64,000 bases of DNA from Candidatus Methylomirabilis sp. (lineage in GTDB: Bacteria; Methylomirabilota; Methylomirabilia; Methylomirabilales; Methylomirabilaceae), in the NCBI RefSeq assembly GCF_028716865.1, contig NZ_JAQUOY010000003.1:1-64000 (forward strand), read 5' to 3'. The translations under genes were made by a program, and so were the position numbers. Numbering within the stretch: the first letter of the stretch is position 1; each line of letters starts with the position of its first letter. Below the pieces are notes generated by a model, which made no database searches, was not told where the DNA came from, and was given only the letters and a program-made list of their open reading frames with translations. Of the stretch, positions 33,546-42,405 are shown piece after piece.

Positions 33546-34181
33546 TTGACCTTGCTTGCCACTTCTTGGATTCATCCGGACGATTCTGCCTACCCTCCCG
33601 TTCTTCCCAGCCTTCTTGGCAACGATGCACCATCTCGCGTCACCGTGCTGGGTGATCTCAACATTCTGAATCAGAAATCGCTGGCGCTATTCTGCTCGGT
33701 GAAATGCCCCGGCAATCTCATCTTGCAAACCTACGACCTTGCGCAGCGCTTGCGGCAATCCGGCGTTACCGTGATCGGCGGGTTTCATTCACCGATGGAG
33801 CGCGAGTGCCTGACGATCCTACTGCGCGGCACGCAGCCGGTCATTGCGTGTCCGGCCCGAAGCCTTTCCGGCATGCGAATCCCGGCCGTGTACAAGCAGC
33901 CGCTCGAACAAGGCAGGATGCTGCTCCTGTCGCCCTTTGCCGATACAGTACGCCGTGCGACTGTAGAAACGGCCATGCTCCGGAACCGCGTTGTTGCCGC
34001 AGTCGCCGGCGCGATCTTCGTGGCCCATGCGGAACTCCAGAGCAAAACCGAGCAGTTCTGCCGCGAGGTGCTTGCATGGCGGAAGCCGCTCTATACATTG
34101 GCCGACAACGCGAACGGCCACCTGCTCACGATGGGCGCTCAACCGTTACGTCTTAATGATCTGTCTCTGTTGCTCAGATGA
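33546..34181 (+). CDS. Short stand-alone DprA/SLOG-fold protein
   Basis: A 211-residue protein starting at TTG, 3 nt after CAGGGGG. It follows the DprA/Smf Rossmann fold: YPPVLPSLLGNDAPSRVTVLGDL, then VTVIGGFHSPMERECLTILL and a late ALDNANGHLL-like segment (TLADNANGHLLTMG). It lacks the SAM and DML1 domains of full DprA (about 360 residues). The usual GSR nucleotide motif is not conserved. Small SLOG proteins in defence islands can bind nucleotides or DNA, and this one follows a HigBA unit by 30 nt. A competence role is unlikely from context. Confidence 0.7.
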   Translation: MTLLATSWIHPDDSAYPPVLPSLLGNDAPSRVTVLGDLNILNQKSLALFCSVKCPGNLILQTYDLAQRLRQSGVTVIGGFHSPMERECLTILLRGTQPVIACPARSLSGMRIPAVYKQPLEQGRMLLLSPFADTVRRATVETAMLRNRVVAAVAGAIFVAHAELQSKTEQFCREVLAWRKPLYTLADNANGHLLTMGAQPLRLNDLSLLLR

Positions 34182-34292
34182 AATGCATCGGGAGTCTTTT
34201 CAGGCTGCTTCACAGGCGCCGTTGGCGTACTCGGAGCTCAACCGTTCGACAGGTTCATGGTTTCCGCCTACCTGCGCACGCCATAAAAATAC

Positions 34293-34320
34293 TTGACACT
34301 GGGTCTTGGGTAATTAGTAT
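34293..34320 (+). promoter_or_regulatory. Promoter of the phd-relE pair
   Basis: TTGACA (34293-34298) and TAGTAT (34315-34320), spaced by 16 nt, in an AT-rich stretch. The leader to the ATG at 34433 is about 105 nt. The 34236-34262 segment carries a CAACCGTTCGACAGGTTCATGGTT sequence related to the dispersed repeat at 42 kb. Confidence 0.55.
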
Positions 34321-34432
34321 ATATGGTGCAAAATGTACGAATCGGTCAAATTGATATATTTAACTTTAGCAGAATGGCAGACCTACTTATGTAGCGTTAG
34401 CTTAACAGTAAAAGGGGAGGAGTGTTGTAGCC

Positions 34433-34735
34433 ATGAGGACGGTAAGCGCGACAGAAGCGAAGAGTAAGTTGTCCGATTTATTGTCAAGCACCGAATATAA
34501 CCAGGAACGAATCATCATTGAGCGCAGCGGCCGGCCGGCCGCTGTCCTCATTAGTGTGGGGGACCTTGCGTTCCTTGAGGAGGTGGAGGATCGCCTTGCA
34601 TCCTATGAAATTGAAAAAGCGCTCAAGAAGACCAAGCGCTCCCGCCCCATTGAGCAGGTGATTGTTGATTATGAGAAGAAGCATAAGATCCAGCTCATAG
34701 ATTTGAAGGGTGCGGGTGATGGGCCGGACAAGTAA
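34433..34735 (+). CDS. Phd/YefM-family antitoxin
   Basis: A 100-residue antitoxin. The N-terminal Phd fold is clear (VSATEAKSKLSDLLSSTEYN then IIIERSGRPAAVLISVGDL), binding DNA as a dimer; the charged C-terminus (about 60-100, KALKKTKRSRPIEQVIVDYE) would wrap around the toxin. It overlaps the toxin start by 17 nt and sits behind its own promoter. GGGGAGG lies 13 nt before the ATG, slightly long but usable. Confidence 0.88.
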   Translation: MRTVSATEAKSKLSDLLSSTEYNQERIIIERSGRPAAVLISVGDLAFLEEVEDRLASYEIEKALKKTKRSRPIEQVIVDYEKKHKIQLIDLKGAGDGPDK

Positions 34736-35048
34736 TTACTACGATATGAATCTCCATGAAGAGGCCGAAAAGCACGTTATACGGTACCCGCCAAAGCAGT
34801 TCAAGCAAGTTATCACAAAGGTTTTTAGCCTGAGAAAAAATCCACGGCCTCAAGATGCCAAGGAACTCAAAGGCTATCCAGGTGCCTTTCGGGTGGATCA
34901 AGGTGAATACCGAGTCATTTATCTCGTAGACGATGATCAGCGCCTGATCACGGTGATGAAAATCGGCAAGCGGAACGACGAAGAAGTGTACCGCCATCTT
35001 GAGAGCCTCAAGCAAGCCTTCCTCGCAGGTACCTTGAAGCGGCGATAG
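34719..35048 (+). CDS. RelE/ParE-superfamily toxin
   Basis: A 109-residue toxin from the ATG within the antitoxin gene, with GAAGGG 9 nt ahead (a GTG at 34710 is the alternative). YPPKQFKQVITKVFSLRKNP, ELKGYPGAFRVDQGEYRVIY and VMKIGKRNDEEVYRH match the RelE fold, with the basic and aromatic residues used for mRNA cleavage at the ribosome. It pairs with the Phd-type antitoxin, the common yefM/relE mix. Confidence 0.87.
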   Translation: MGRTSNYYDMNLHEEAEKHVIRYPPKQFKQVITKVFSLRKNPRPQDAKELKGYPGAFRVDQGEYRVIYLVDDDQRLITVMKIGKRNDEEVYRHLESLKQAFLAGTLKRR

Positions 35049-35067
35049 GCCGCCTGATTCTTCCCTT

Positions 35068-35634
35068 ATGGATATCGTGTCACACGGGCTGTGGGGTGGG
35101 ATCGCCTTCGGACGGGCAAACCGACGGAGTTTCGGTCTGGCGTTTGGGTTTGGTATTCTCCCGGATCTGGTGCCGTTCGGCCCCTTTCACGTCGGTGTTC
35201 TTCTCGGGCTTGCTCAGCGGCCGCATTTTGGTCACGAACCCCCTGATCCGTCCCTCTTCCCGGCTTATGTCCATCGCGCGTACAGTGTCACGCACAGTCT
35301 GGTCGTCTTCCTTTTAGCGTTCGCGCTCTTGTGGGTGGTATTCCGGATGCCGATCTGGGAGTCTTTTGCCTGGGGGTTCCATATTCTCCTGGATATCTTC
35401 ACGCATTCCACCCGATTTTTTCCCACACCGTTTCTCTGGCCGATTTCGGATTTCAAGGTCAACGGCTGGCATTGGGGCCGGTCTGAGATCTTCATCCCCA
35501 ACGTGGTTTTGCTTGTACTGCTCTATGTCTGGTTCTTGTATCGCCGGCGGAGGGTAGGGGATTCGAACGAGCCGACTGGATCGGGACAGGCAGCGCGACG
35601 GTGCCAAACAAGGGAGAATCAGGGGATATCATGA
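35068..35634 (+). CDS. YdjM-like membrane metal-binding protein with att-derived tail
   Basis: A 188-residue integral membrane protein of the YdjM/PF04307-like group: DIVSHGLWGGIAFG at the start, HRAYSVTHSLVVFLLAF with metal-binding His, and HILLDIFTHSTRFF with the conserved Asp/His. Four or so membrane spans end at YVWFLYRRRR. The last 28 residues (VGDSNEPTGSGQ on) are translated from a copy of the tRNA-Ala 3' end, so the original C-terminus was probably replaced. It starts 19 nt after the relE stop. Substrate unknown. Confidence 0.75.
   Translation: MDIVSHGLWGGIAFGRANRRSFGLAFGFGILPDLVPFGPFHVGVLLGLAQRPHFGHEPPDPSLFPAYVHRAYSVTHSLVVFLLAFALLWVVFRMPIWESFAWGFHILLDIFTHSTRFFPTPFLWPISDFKVNGWHWGRSEIFIPNVVLLVLLYVWFLYRRRRVGDSNEPTGSGQAARRCQTRENQGIS
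35549..35568 (+). repeat. Partial copy of tRNA-Ala 3' end (att-like)
   Basis: The 20 bases here are identical, in the same orientation, to 35651-35670, the T-arm and acceptor stem of the intact tRNA-Ala gene. A duplicated tRNA 3' end is the usual trace of a tyrosine-recombinase integration. No integrase gene is visible in the window. Confidence 0.65.
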
Positions 35635-35646
35635 ACCACTGGAAGT

Positions 35647-35722
35647 TGGTGGAGGGTAGGGGATTCGAACCCCTGGCCTCGGCGTTGCGAACGCCGCGCT
35701 CTCCCAACTGAGCTAACCCCCC
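35647..35722 (-). tRNA. tRNA-Ala (anticodon CGC)
   Basis: The complementary strand folds as a full cloverleaf: acceptor GGGGGGT/ACCCTCC, D stem GCTC/GAGC, anticodon stem CGGCG/CGCCG with loop TTCGCAA, T arm AGGGG-TTCGAAT-CCCCT. Anticodon CGC reads GCG (Ala). The CCA end is encoded. Its 3' end is duplicated at 35549-35568. Confidence 0.95.
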
Positions 35723-35871
35723 ATTAAGAGCAGCGTTCAGCGATCAGCTTTCAGCGTGTGTGGGGCTTCCTTGGTGAACGACTGATCGCTAGGACTGAAG
35801 GCGTCAATAAATTAGCGGAAAGCGACCGGTTTGTCCAGTGACCTTTTTGGGCAGGACGTGAAGTCAGTTGG

Positions 35872-36459
35872 TTACCTCGCCTGGCCTGCTACCCGCATCA
35901 GATCCTCGGTCGTGTAAATCGCCTCTAACTCATACCCGTTTTTCTGCAACTCCTCGCGGCCGCCCTCCTGCCGGTCTACAAGTGCCAGCACCTTGACGAT
36001 CTGAAAGCCGGCATGCAACGCGCCGTCGATCGCCTTGAGGGTCGAGGCGCCTGTCGTGACGACATCTTCAATGATCACAACCCTCGTGCCTAGCCGCTCG
36101 AACCCCTCGACCCATTTTTGAGCTCCATGTCCTTTCGGCTCCTTTCGGACACTGAAGGCCTGGATCGGCGTTCCTTGAAGCGCGCTGTGATAGGCGATGG
36201 CGTAGGCAATCGGATCGGCGCCGAGGGTGAGTCCTCCGACGGCGGCGATCTGCTCCCCATCGCTTTGTTTCATAGCTTTGATCCGCTCGAAGAAGAGCCG
36301 GCCGAGGAGCGGCATCGCCTCTGACATGAACGTCGTCTGCTTGCAGTTGATGTAGTAACGGCTCTTCCGGCCGGAGGCCAGGGTGAAGACAGGCTCGGCG
36401 CTGTATTGGAAGGAGTGCTGAACCAGCAATCTCAGGAGTTGGTCTCTTGAGGTATCCAC
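35872..36459 (-). CDS. pyrE: Orotate phosphoribosyltransferase
   Basis: A 195-residue enzyme that joins orotate to PRPP to make OMP in pyrimidine synthesis. The PRPP-binding motif is VVIIEDVVTTGASTLKAI and the catalytic loop is VRKEPKGHGAQKWVEG, both complete. Length is typical of bacterial PyrE. It is a lone leftward gene with no other pyr genes beside it; the 35723-35871 gap holds short GCTGATCGCT-like words but no gene. Confidence 0.95.
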   Translation of the reverse strand: MDTSRDQLLRLLVQHSFQYSAEPVFTLASGRKSRYYINCKQTTFMSEAMPLLGRLFFERIKAMKQSDGEQIAAVGGLTLGADPIAYAIAYHSALQGTPIQAFSVRKEPKGHGAQKWVEGFERLGTRVVIIEDVVTTGASTLKAIDGALHAGFQIVKVLALVDRQEGGREELQKNGYELEAIYTTEDLMRVAGQAR

Positions 36460-36492
36460 GGGGGTGAGAATACACGAGGAGGATGAAGTTGT

Positions 36493-36963
36493 CTAGATCG
36501 TACAGCGAGGGTGAGCCTGCTTTTCCAGGTATTGCTGATGGTATTCCTCCGCCCGGTAAAAGGTCGAGGCTGGTGTGATCTCGGTCACGATCGGCTGGTG
36601 GTGCTTTCCGCTGAGTTCCAGTGTCCGTTTGGACGCGAGCGCGACAGCCTGCTGGTCGGCATCGTGAAAGAAGATCACGGACCGGTACTGCGCGCCGTGG
36701 TCCGGCCCCTGACGATTCAGGGTGGTTGGATCATGGATCGACCAGAAGAGAACGAGGAGTTCGTTGTAGGAAACCTGCGAAGGGTCATACTCTATCTCGA
36801 CAACCTCCGCATGGCCGGTCGTACCGGAGCAGACATCATGGTAGGTCGGGTTCTCGAAGGCGCCGCCCATGTAGCCGACGGCCGTCGAGACGACACCCGA
36901 CACTCGACAGAATTCGGCTTCGACACCCCAGAAGCAGCCCGCCCCAAACGTAGCCTTTTTCAT
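36493..36963 (-). CDS. msrA: Peptide methionine-S-sulfoxide reductase
   Basis: A 156-residue enzyme starting [13 protein letters not shown], with the catalytic Cys in GCFWG and the conserved [12 protein letters not shown] and [11 protein letters not shown] segments. It repairs S-methionine sulfoxide in proteins using thioredoxin. The C-terminus (HPRCTI) carries one Cys that could resolve the sulfenic acid. A longer frame to 37092 runs into the upstream gene and is rejected. It begins 13 nt after the DUF427 gene. Confidence 0.94.
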   Translation of the reverse strand: MKKATFGAGCFWGVEAEFCRVSGVVSTAVGYMGGAFENPTYHDVCSGTTGHAEVVEIEYDPSQVSYNELLVLFWSIHDPTTLNRQGPDHGAQYRSVIFFHDADQQAVALASKRTLELSGKHHQPIVTEITPASTFYRAEEYHQQYLEKQAHPRCTI

Positions 36964-36976
36964 CGGTTCGTGAGGA

Positions 36977-37258
36977 TTACTCAATGACTTGGACGCCTTT
37001 CCAGAAGGCGACGCGGCCGGCAATCTGCTTCGCGGCTGCCTTTGGCGAAGGGTAGTACCAGGCCGCATCGGGATTGACCGCATCGCCGACAATGAGGTCG
37101 TAGTAGCTGGCTTCGCCTTTCCAGTGACAGGTTGTATGGGTGGTACTCTCGCGGAGATAGTCGGGTCTGATCGAGGACAGGGGAAAGTAGTAGTTGCCCT
37201 CGACGATCACGGTGTTGTCGCTCTCGGCAATGATCGCTCCGTTCCAGATGGCCTTCAT
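36977..37258 (-). CDS. DUF427-family small protein
   Basis: A 93-residue protein of the DUF427 family: [47 protein letters not shown] and [22 protein letters not shown]. The family forms a compact beta barrel of unknown biochemical role. It is the first gene of a pair with msrA, which hints at an oxidative-stress link. Confidence 0.88.
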   Translation of the reverse strand: MKAIWNGAIIAESDNTVIVEGNYYFPLSSIRPDYLRESTTHTTCHWKGEASYYDLIVGDAVNPDAAWYYPSPKAAAKQIAGRVAFWKGVQVIE

Positions 37259-37317
37259 GCTCCTGACTCCCTGGCCGTCCCTTCGACATCGATCGGGACA
37301 GGTGCTCGCATCGTGGG

Positions 37318-38124
37318 CTACTTTTTCAGGTCGGACAAGAAAATCTTCAGGATGTCGATAGGGAGCGGAAAGACGATGGTGGAGTTTTTCTCTGTGGCGA
37401 TCTCGGTGAGCGTCTGCAAGTAGCGAAGCTGGATGGTGACAGGCTCGGTCGCCATGATCCTGCCCGCCTGCGCCAGCTTTTCGGAGGCGATCAGCTCACC
37501 CTCGGCGTGGATGATCTTCGCCCGCTTCTCCCGCTCGGCCTCCGCCTGCTTGGCCATGGCTCGCTGCATCTCGTGCGGGAGGTCCACGAGCTTGATCTCT
37601 ACCACGGTCACCTTGATCCCCCATGGATCGGTGTGCTGGTCAATAATCTGTTGAAGCCGCTGATTGAGCCGCTCTCTCTCGGCCAGCAGTTCGTCCAGCT
37701 CGGACTGTCCCAGGACGCTCCGCAGGGTCGTCTGCGCGATCTGCGAGGTGGCGAAGAGGTAATTCTCGACCTGGACGATGGCTCGCTGCGGGTCGATCAC
37801 CCGGAAGTAGATCACCGCGTTCACCTTGACCGACACGTTGTCCTTGGTAATGACGTCCTGGGAGGGGACGTCCATGGCCACCGTCCGCAGGCTGACCTTC
37901 GTCATCCGATCGATCATGGGGATCAGAAGAATCAGACCTGGCCCATTGCCGGTGCCGCCCACATTCACGATCGCCTTCGCGAGGCGGCCCAGACGGAAGA
38001 TCACGGCCCGTTCGTATTCAGGGAGTATACGGACCGAGCTGGCAAGGACGAAAAGTGCCAGGATGAGGAGAGAGAGTATCGGGATCAAGCCGAAAGCAGT
38101 CGAGAGAATCTCCACGGGATTCAT
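37318..38124 (-). CDS. SPFH-domain slipin (stomatin-like)
   Basis: A 268-residue membrane protein: one N-terminal span (about 10-32), SPFH domain starting [37 protein letters not shown] and the helical [20 protein letters not shown] stretch that forms oligomers. The start overlaps the nfeD stop by 4 nt (ATGA). Slipin/NfeD pairs build membrane microdomains and quality-control assemblies. Confidence 0.92.
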   Translation of the reverse strand: MNPVEILSTAFGLIPILSLLILALFVLASSVRILPEYERAVIFRLGRLAKAIVNVGGTGNGPGLILLIPMIDRMTKVSLRTVAMDVPSQDVITKDNVSVKVNAVIYFRVIDPQRAIVQVENYLFATSQIAQTTLRSVLGQSELDELLAERERLNQRLQQIIDQHTDPWGIKVTVVEIKLVDLPHEMQRAMAKQAEAEREKRAKIIHAEGELIASEKLAQAGRIMATEPVTIQLRYLQTLTEIATEKNSTIVFPLPIDILKIFLSDLKK

Positions 38125-39479
38125 GCCTGCCCTCCCTGTCGCTGTTGCGTTGATATCGCATCGGCTTCAACGGCTACCACCTCGTTCTCTTTGCTGACGA
38201 ATAGCATGAGCCCCTGTACCGCCAGGACTCTGACCTTGTCGCCGGGCTCAGCCCCATCCTCGCAGTGAGCCGACCAGAGCTCGCCTCCCACCAGGACGCT
38301 TCCCTCCGGTTTGAGCGACGTCCTGACCGTGCCGATCTGCCCGATGAGGCCCTCTGCGCCGGTAGTAGTCTTTTGGCGTTGGGCCCGCAGCGCCATGGTG
38401 ACGACAAAACCGAAGAATGCTGCCGTGGCCGCGGTGGTCAACAGGATAGCGCTGAGCGAGATCCGCATGAACGGCTCGGGACTTTTAATCAGCATCATGG
38501 AGCCGAGGATCATGGCCGCAATACCGCCCACGGCAAGTATCCCATGGGAGACCACCTTCACCTCAGCGATGAACAGGATGATCGCCAACAGGATGAGGAG
38601 CAGCCCGGCGTAGCTGATGGGCAGGGTCTGAAAGGCGTAAAAGGCCAGAATCAGGCAGATACCTCCGAGCACTCCCGGCAGGATGGCGCCGGGGGTCGAG
38701 AGTTCGAAGTAGAGCCCGGCCAGGCCCAACATTAACAACATGTAGGCAATGTTCGGATCGGAGATCACCTTCAGGACCTTGTCCCGGAGACCCATCTCGA
38801 GCCGCGTGACCTCGATCCCTTTGGTGTGGAGCGTAACCTTGCCGCGGGCCGTCGTGACCTCCCGGCCATCCACCGCCACAAGCAGGTCATCCAGCTTGTC
38901 CGCCACGAGGTCGATGATCTTCAGCTTGAGCGCCTCTTTCTCTGTCGCCGAGACACTCTTGCGCACGGCATCCTCGGCCCACTGGACGTTCCGGCCGCGC
39001 TGCTCGGCGATGGTCCGGATATAGGCGGCGGCATCGTTGGTGACCTTCTTGCTCATCTCTTTGTCCATCTCGCCCCCCATATTGACCGGGTGGGCGGCGC
39101 CGATATTGGTTCCCGGCGCCATGGCGGCCACGTGGGCGGCCAGGGTGATGAAGACGCCGGCGGATGCGGCGCGTGCGCCGCTGGGCGAGACATAGACCAC
39201 GATCGGGCGCTCCGCCGCCAACATCTCCTTGATGATGGAGCGCATCGAAAGATCAAGGCCGCCCGGGGTGTCCAGCTCAATGACCAACGCCTGGGCCACC
39301 TCGCGGTCGGCCTGCTTGATCGCGCGAATAATGTAGTCGGCCGTACTGGGCGCGATGACCCCTTCCAGTTTGATCGCCAGCACGGGCCGGACAGCAGGCT
39401 CCGACCTGGAATAGGTGACGACAGGCCACGTCAGCGCGATACCTATCAGTCCAAACCAGACAACGAGCCGTTTAATCAT
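38121..39479 (-). CDS. nfeD: NfeD-type membrane ClpP-class serine protease
   Basis: A 452-residue protein with an N-terminal hydrophobic segment, a ClpP/crotonase-fold protease domain ([20 protein letters not shown] with the Ser nucleophile, and [12 protein letters not shown] for the Lys), four or so membrane spans (about 235-370), and a C-terminal OB-fold NfeD domain ([20 protein letters not shown]). This is the long 1510-N type that cleaves the C-terminus of its slipin partner. It is coupled to the slipin gene. Confidence 0.92.
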   Translation of the reverse strand: MIKRLVVWFGLIGIALTWPVVTYSRSEPAVRPVLAIKLEGVIAPSTADYIIRAIKQADREVAQALVIELDTPGGLDLSMRSIIKEMLAAERPIVVYVSPSGARAASAGVFITLAAHVAAMAPGTNIGAAHPVNMGGEMDKEMSKKVTNDAAAYIRTIAEQRGRNVQWAEDAVRKSVSATEKEALKLKIIDLVADKLDDLLVAVDGREVTTARGKVTLHTKGIEVTRLEMGLRDKVLKVISDPNIAYMLLMLGLAGLYFELSTPGAILPGVLGGICLILAFYAFQTLPISYAGLLLILLAIILFIAEVKVVSHGILAVGGIAAMILGSMMLIKSPEPFMRISLSAILLTTAATAAFFGFVVTMALRAQRQKTTTGAEGLIGQIGTVRTSLKPEGSVLVGGELWSAHCEDGAEPGDKVRVLAVQGLMLFVSKENEVVAVEADAISTQQRQGGQA

Positions 39480-39484
39480 TCGCG

Positions 39485-40285
39485 TCAGGAGCGACCACGG
39501 CTCTTAGCTTGCTGCCACAGCCGCTCCATCTCCTCCAGGCCGACCTCACTGAGACAGCGACCATCCTGCCGGAGTGCTTCCTCGATATATCGGAACCTAG
39601 TGGTGAATCGTGTAGTGCTTTTGCGAAGCGCCTCCTCTGCGCTCAGGTTTAAGAACCTGGCAAGGTTGACCAGGCTGAACAGGACGTCTCCCAATTCCGC
39701 TTCAACTTCCTCCGGCGCCGCAGATCCGATGGCCTCCTTGAGTTCGCCAAGCTCCTCTTCGACCTTTGCCATCACCCCCGAGATCTCAGGCCAATCAAAT
39801 CCGACCCTTGCGGCCTTGTCCTGCAGCCGCTGGGCACGGAGGAGGCCGGGCAGCTCTCTGGGGACGCCGTCCAGGGCCGATACGGGGATGGCGGCCGCAG
39901 TATTGCGTTCCTTGCGCTTCAGTTCCTCCCATTGCTCCAGGACCTCACGAGCCGTAGACGCCGTGGCGTCGCCAAAGACATGGGGGTGGCGGCGCACCAT
40001 CTTGTCGGCTGTCGCCGCCAGGACCTGCCCTATGGTAAACTCACGCCGCTCGGCCGCGAGCTGGGCGTGAAACACCACCTGCAAGAGCAGGTCGCCAAGC
40101 TCCTCCATGATCTGCTTAGGGTCCCCCTCGTCGATTGCCTCTACTACTTCGTAAGCCTCCTCGATCAGGAACGGCTTCAGGGTCTCCCGCGTCTGCTCCC
40201 GATCCCATGGGCATCCGTTATCCGCCCGGAGCCGCTCCATGATTTGCACTAACGCCTCAAGCTGCTCTCCGCTTGCTTCCGCCAT
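39485..40285 (-). CDS. mazG: Nucleoside triphosphate pyrophosphohydrolase MazG
   Basis: A 266-residue two-domain MazG. AGGAGG with 4-nt spacing fixes the ATG giving MAEASGEQLEALVQ; the frame goes on to 40357. The first MazG repeat has NGCPWDREQTRETLKPFLIE and EELGDLLLQVVFHAQ (ExxE...ExxD helices), the second VEEELGELKEAI and EAELGDVLFSLVN. It hydrolyses (d)NTPs to NMP and PPi, lowering ppGpp-related stress effects and cleaning damaged nucleotides. It lies 5 nt ahead of nfeD, so it is in the same operon. Confidence 0.94.
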   Translation of the reverse strand: MAEASGEQLEALVQIMERLRADNGCPWDREQTRETLKPFLIEEAYEVVEAIDEGDPKQIMEELGDLLLQVVFHAQLAAERREFTIGQVLAATADKMVRRHPHVFGDATASTAREVLEQWEELKRKERNTAAAIPVSALDGVPRELPGLLRAQRLQDKAARVGFDWPEISGVMAKVEEELGELKEAIGSAAPEEVEAELGDVLFSLVNLARFLNLSAEEALRKSTTRFTTRFRYIEEALRQDGRCLSEVGLEEMERLWQQAKSRGRS

Positions 40286-40462
40286 TCGGCCTCCTCGAAG
40301 TTGTAAGATCGCTGTTTTTTCTACAATAAGTATAGTCTCCGCCGGCGTTCCGGGCAAAGTGAATCTCCCCCGGGTAGTCGGGTATCACGACAAATGCTTT
40401 GACAAGGGGGGAGACGAACAGCTACCTTACGATTTCACCGACTACCCCACGAGGCGACGACA

Positions 40463-41200
40463 ATGGACCCTTTCTATATCGGCCTGGCCTTTGGTAGTGC
40501 CGCTGCTGCCGCAAATGTGGTGGGCGGGCTCCTGGTTACGATCAAACGGCGATGGGATGAGGCGCTGCTCAAGTACTTCATTGCCCTTGGGGCCGGCTTC
40601 ATGCTGGGGGCCGCCTTCCTCGGCATGATTCCGGAGAGCATGCGTCTCACAGACCACGCCCCCCTGCTCATTCTGGCCGGGTATCTCCTGATCCATTTTG
40701 CTGAACACATCCTGGCCTCGCATTTTCACTTCGGTGAGGAGACCCACGTGGAGGCCGTCTTGGCGCCCTCGATAAGCCTCTTCGCCCTCGCGGGCCTGTT
40801 GATACACACCTTCTTCGATGGGGTATCGATCGCGTCGGGATTCCATGTCAGCGTGGGATTAGGATTCTTAATCTTTGTCGCCGTTGCTCTTCATAAGATT
40901 CCCGAGGGGTTCACGGTCGGTTCGATCATGCTGGCTGCGGGCAGGTCTCGCGGGATGGCGATGGCCTCGTCGATTGCGCTGGGTCTCTCGACTATGGTTG
41001 GCGTCGTCTTTGCGTCTTACCTCAAGGGGTTGCTGGGATATCGGTTGGCCATATCAGCAGGTGTCATGATCTATGTGGCGGCGTCTGACCTGATGCCTGA
41101 GGTGAACCGGGAGAAGGGGATCCTCATGGCGCTCATGGTGTTTGTCGGCGTTCTGCTGTTCTACCTGACCGAGCGGCTGCTCTCGAGTTTCGGCTTCTGA
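40463..41200 (+). CDS. ZIP-family metal transporter
   Basis: A 245-residue inner-membrane protein with eight predicted spans. The metal path residues are in HTFFDGVSIASGF and ALHKIPEGFTVGS (conserved HxxxEG). A His-bearing loop (HFAEHILASHFHFGEETHVE) lies between spans 3 and 4. It most likely moves Zn2+, Fe2+ or Mn2+ inward, or acts as a GufA-type transporter. It stands alone; the metal cannot be told from sequence. Confidence 0.9.
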   Translation: MDPFYIGLAFGSAAAAANVVGGLLVTIKRRWDEALLKYFIALGAGFMLGAAFLGMIPESMRLTDHAPLLILAGYLLIHFAEHILASHFHFGEETHVEAVLAPSISLFALAGLLIHTFFDGVSIASGFHVSVGLGFLIFVAVALHKIPEGFTVGSIMLAAGRSRGMAMASSIALGLSTMVGVVFASYLKGLLGYRLAISAGVMIYVAASDLMPEVNREKGILMALMVFVGVLLFYLTERLLSSFGF

Positions 41201-41288
41201 GGCCGGGCGGGCCGATTGTGCTTGCATCCGGCGGTCGGGTTTGCTATAGAAAAGGGACGTGGCGACCGACCACGGACCAGGAGGCGGT

Positions 41289-42008
41289 GTGGGGAAGAAA
41301 GGGCTGATTGCGATTGTGCTTATAAGCCTTTTCCTGCTGACGGCAGGGCCGGTGCGGGGGGAGGTCTATTATCAGATCGGCGAGAACGGGATCGCCCACT
41401 TTACCAATGCGCCCACGACACCGCAGTACAGGCTGCTCCAACCTGGGGTATTGTCTTCCACTGTCAAGCTTACGGCTGCGAACATGCCGGAGCTGATCGA
41501 CGCCTTCGCCGCCGAGTACGAGCTTGACCCTGCCCTGGTTCGGGCCGTGATTCAGGTGGAGTCGAACTTTAATCGCAAGGCCGTCTCACCCAAGGGGGCG
41601 CAGGGGTTGATGCAACTCATGCCGGCCACTATCTGGCGTCTTTCAGTAGGTGACGCCTACGATCCTCACGAAAATATCGGAGCCGGCGTTCGGTATCTCC
41701 GCCAGCTTCTCAATCAGTTTCAGGGCGATCTGACGCTGGCGTTAGCGGCCTACAATGCCGGCGAGAATGCGGTCCTTCGGTACAAGGGAGTACCTCCCTA
41801 CCAGGAGACTCGTGATTACGTGGCCAAGGTTATGAGCCTGTACCGGCGCGGGCAACGGGAGCGTTCTGCAAACGGCATGACCAAGGCGGTCGCACAGGTT
41901 GCCGCCGCACAGCCGCCGCCCCCTGCGCCGCCCCCGTCCATCTACAAGGCGGAGGCGTCTGATACTATCCTGTACTCCAATATCCCGCCGATCGTCCATT
42001 CCCCGTAG
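41289..42008 (+). CDS. Exported lytic transglycosylase (SLT domain)
   Basis: A 239-residue murein lyase. GTG at 41289, with AGGAGG 4 nt upstream, gives a proper signal peptide (GKKGLIAIVLISLFLLTAGP); an in-frame GTG at 41259 is possible. A short DUF4124-like region (YYQIGENGIAHFTNAP) precedes the SLT domain (about 65-175) with catalytic Glu in AVIQVESNFN, GAQGLMQLMPAT and LALAAYNAG. The tail is Pro-rich. It cleaves peptidoglycan in the periplasm. Confidence 0.92.
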   Translation: MGKKGLIAIVLISLFLLTAGPVRGEVYYQIGENGIAHFTNAPTTPQYRLLQPGVLSSTVKLTAANMPELIDAFAAEYELDPALVRAVIQVESNFNRKAVSPKGAQGLMQLMPATIWRLSVGDAYDPHENIGAGVRYLRQLLNQFQGDLTLALAAYNAGENAVLRYKGVPPYQETRDYVAKVMSLYRRGQRERSANGMTKAVAQVAAAQPPPPAPPPSIYKAEASDTILYSNIPPIVHSP

Positions 42009-42036
42009 TGCCGTGTTTCACGCATGCCCTTACAAT

Positions 42037-42139
42037 CCGTTCGTGGTGAGCCCTTCGACTGGGTTCAGGACAGGCTTGTCGAACCCATGAACGGAACCCA
42101 TTGAAATACTTCACTCTTCGACAGGCTCAGGGCGAACGG
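42037..42139. repeat. Inverted dispersed repeat ending CCGTTC...GAACGG
   Basis: CCGTTCGTGGTGAGCCCTTC at one end and GGCTCAGGGCGAACGG at the other are inverted versions of the widespread 'gagcctgtcgaa' intergenic repeat; a middle GACAGGCTTGTCGAACC piece is a third copy. A related fragment lies at 34236-34262. The rest of 42009-42298 shows no gene. Confidence 0.6.
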
Positions 42140-42298
42140 AATGTGGAAAGAAGCGTTGGATATACTACACTAGGGGCCTGACGCGCCGTCGTCACCCACT
42201 GGTGTCATTGTAGACTTCTACTCTGGTATCGTTTGACCGTTGTTCTCGCCCTTGTTTCAATATTTGAGCTGAGACGTTAAACAGCAGAGGGAAAAAGC

Positions 42299-42327
42299 TT
42301 GACACGATGCTTTGCGCAAATTAGATT
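42299..42327 (+). promoter_or_regulatory. Promoter of the fae operon
   Basis: TTGACA (42299-42304), 17-nt spacer, TAGATT (42322-42327). A start near 42334 leaves a 72-nt leader before fae. This is the best sigma-70-type promoter in the window and sits before the C1 operon. Confidence 0.7.
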
Positions 42328-42405
42328 ATGGGCTTTGTGGCTAAGCAACGATAGGTCGTTTTGAGCGGCAACCGTAACTGAAAATGGTGGAAAGGAGAAG
42401 GAGGA

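Noticed and set aside
38826-40070. 414-codon plus-strand frame over nfeD and mazG
   Set aside because: It is a shadow across two well-supported genes and their junction.
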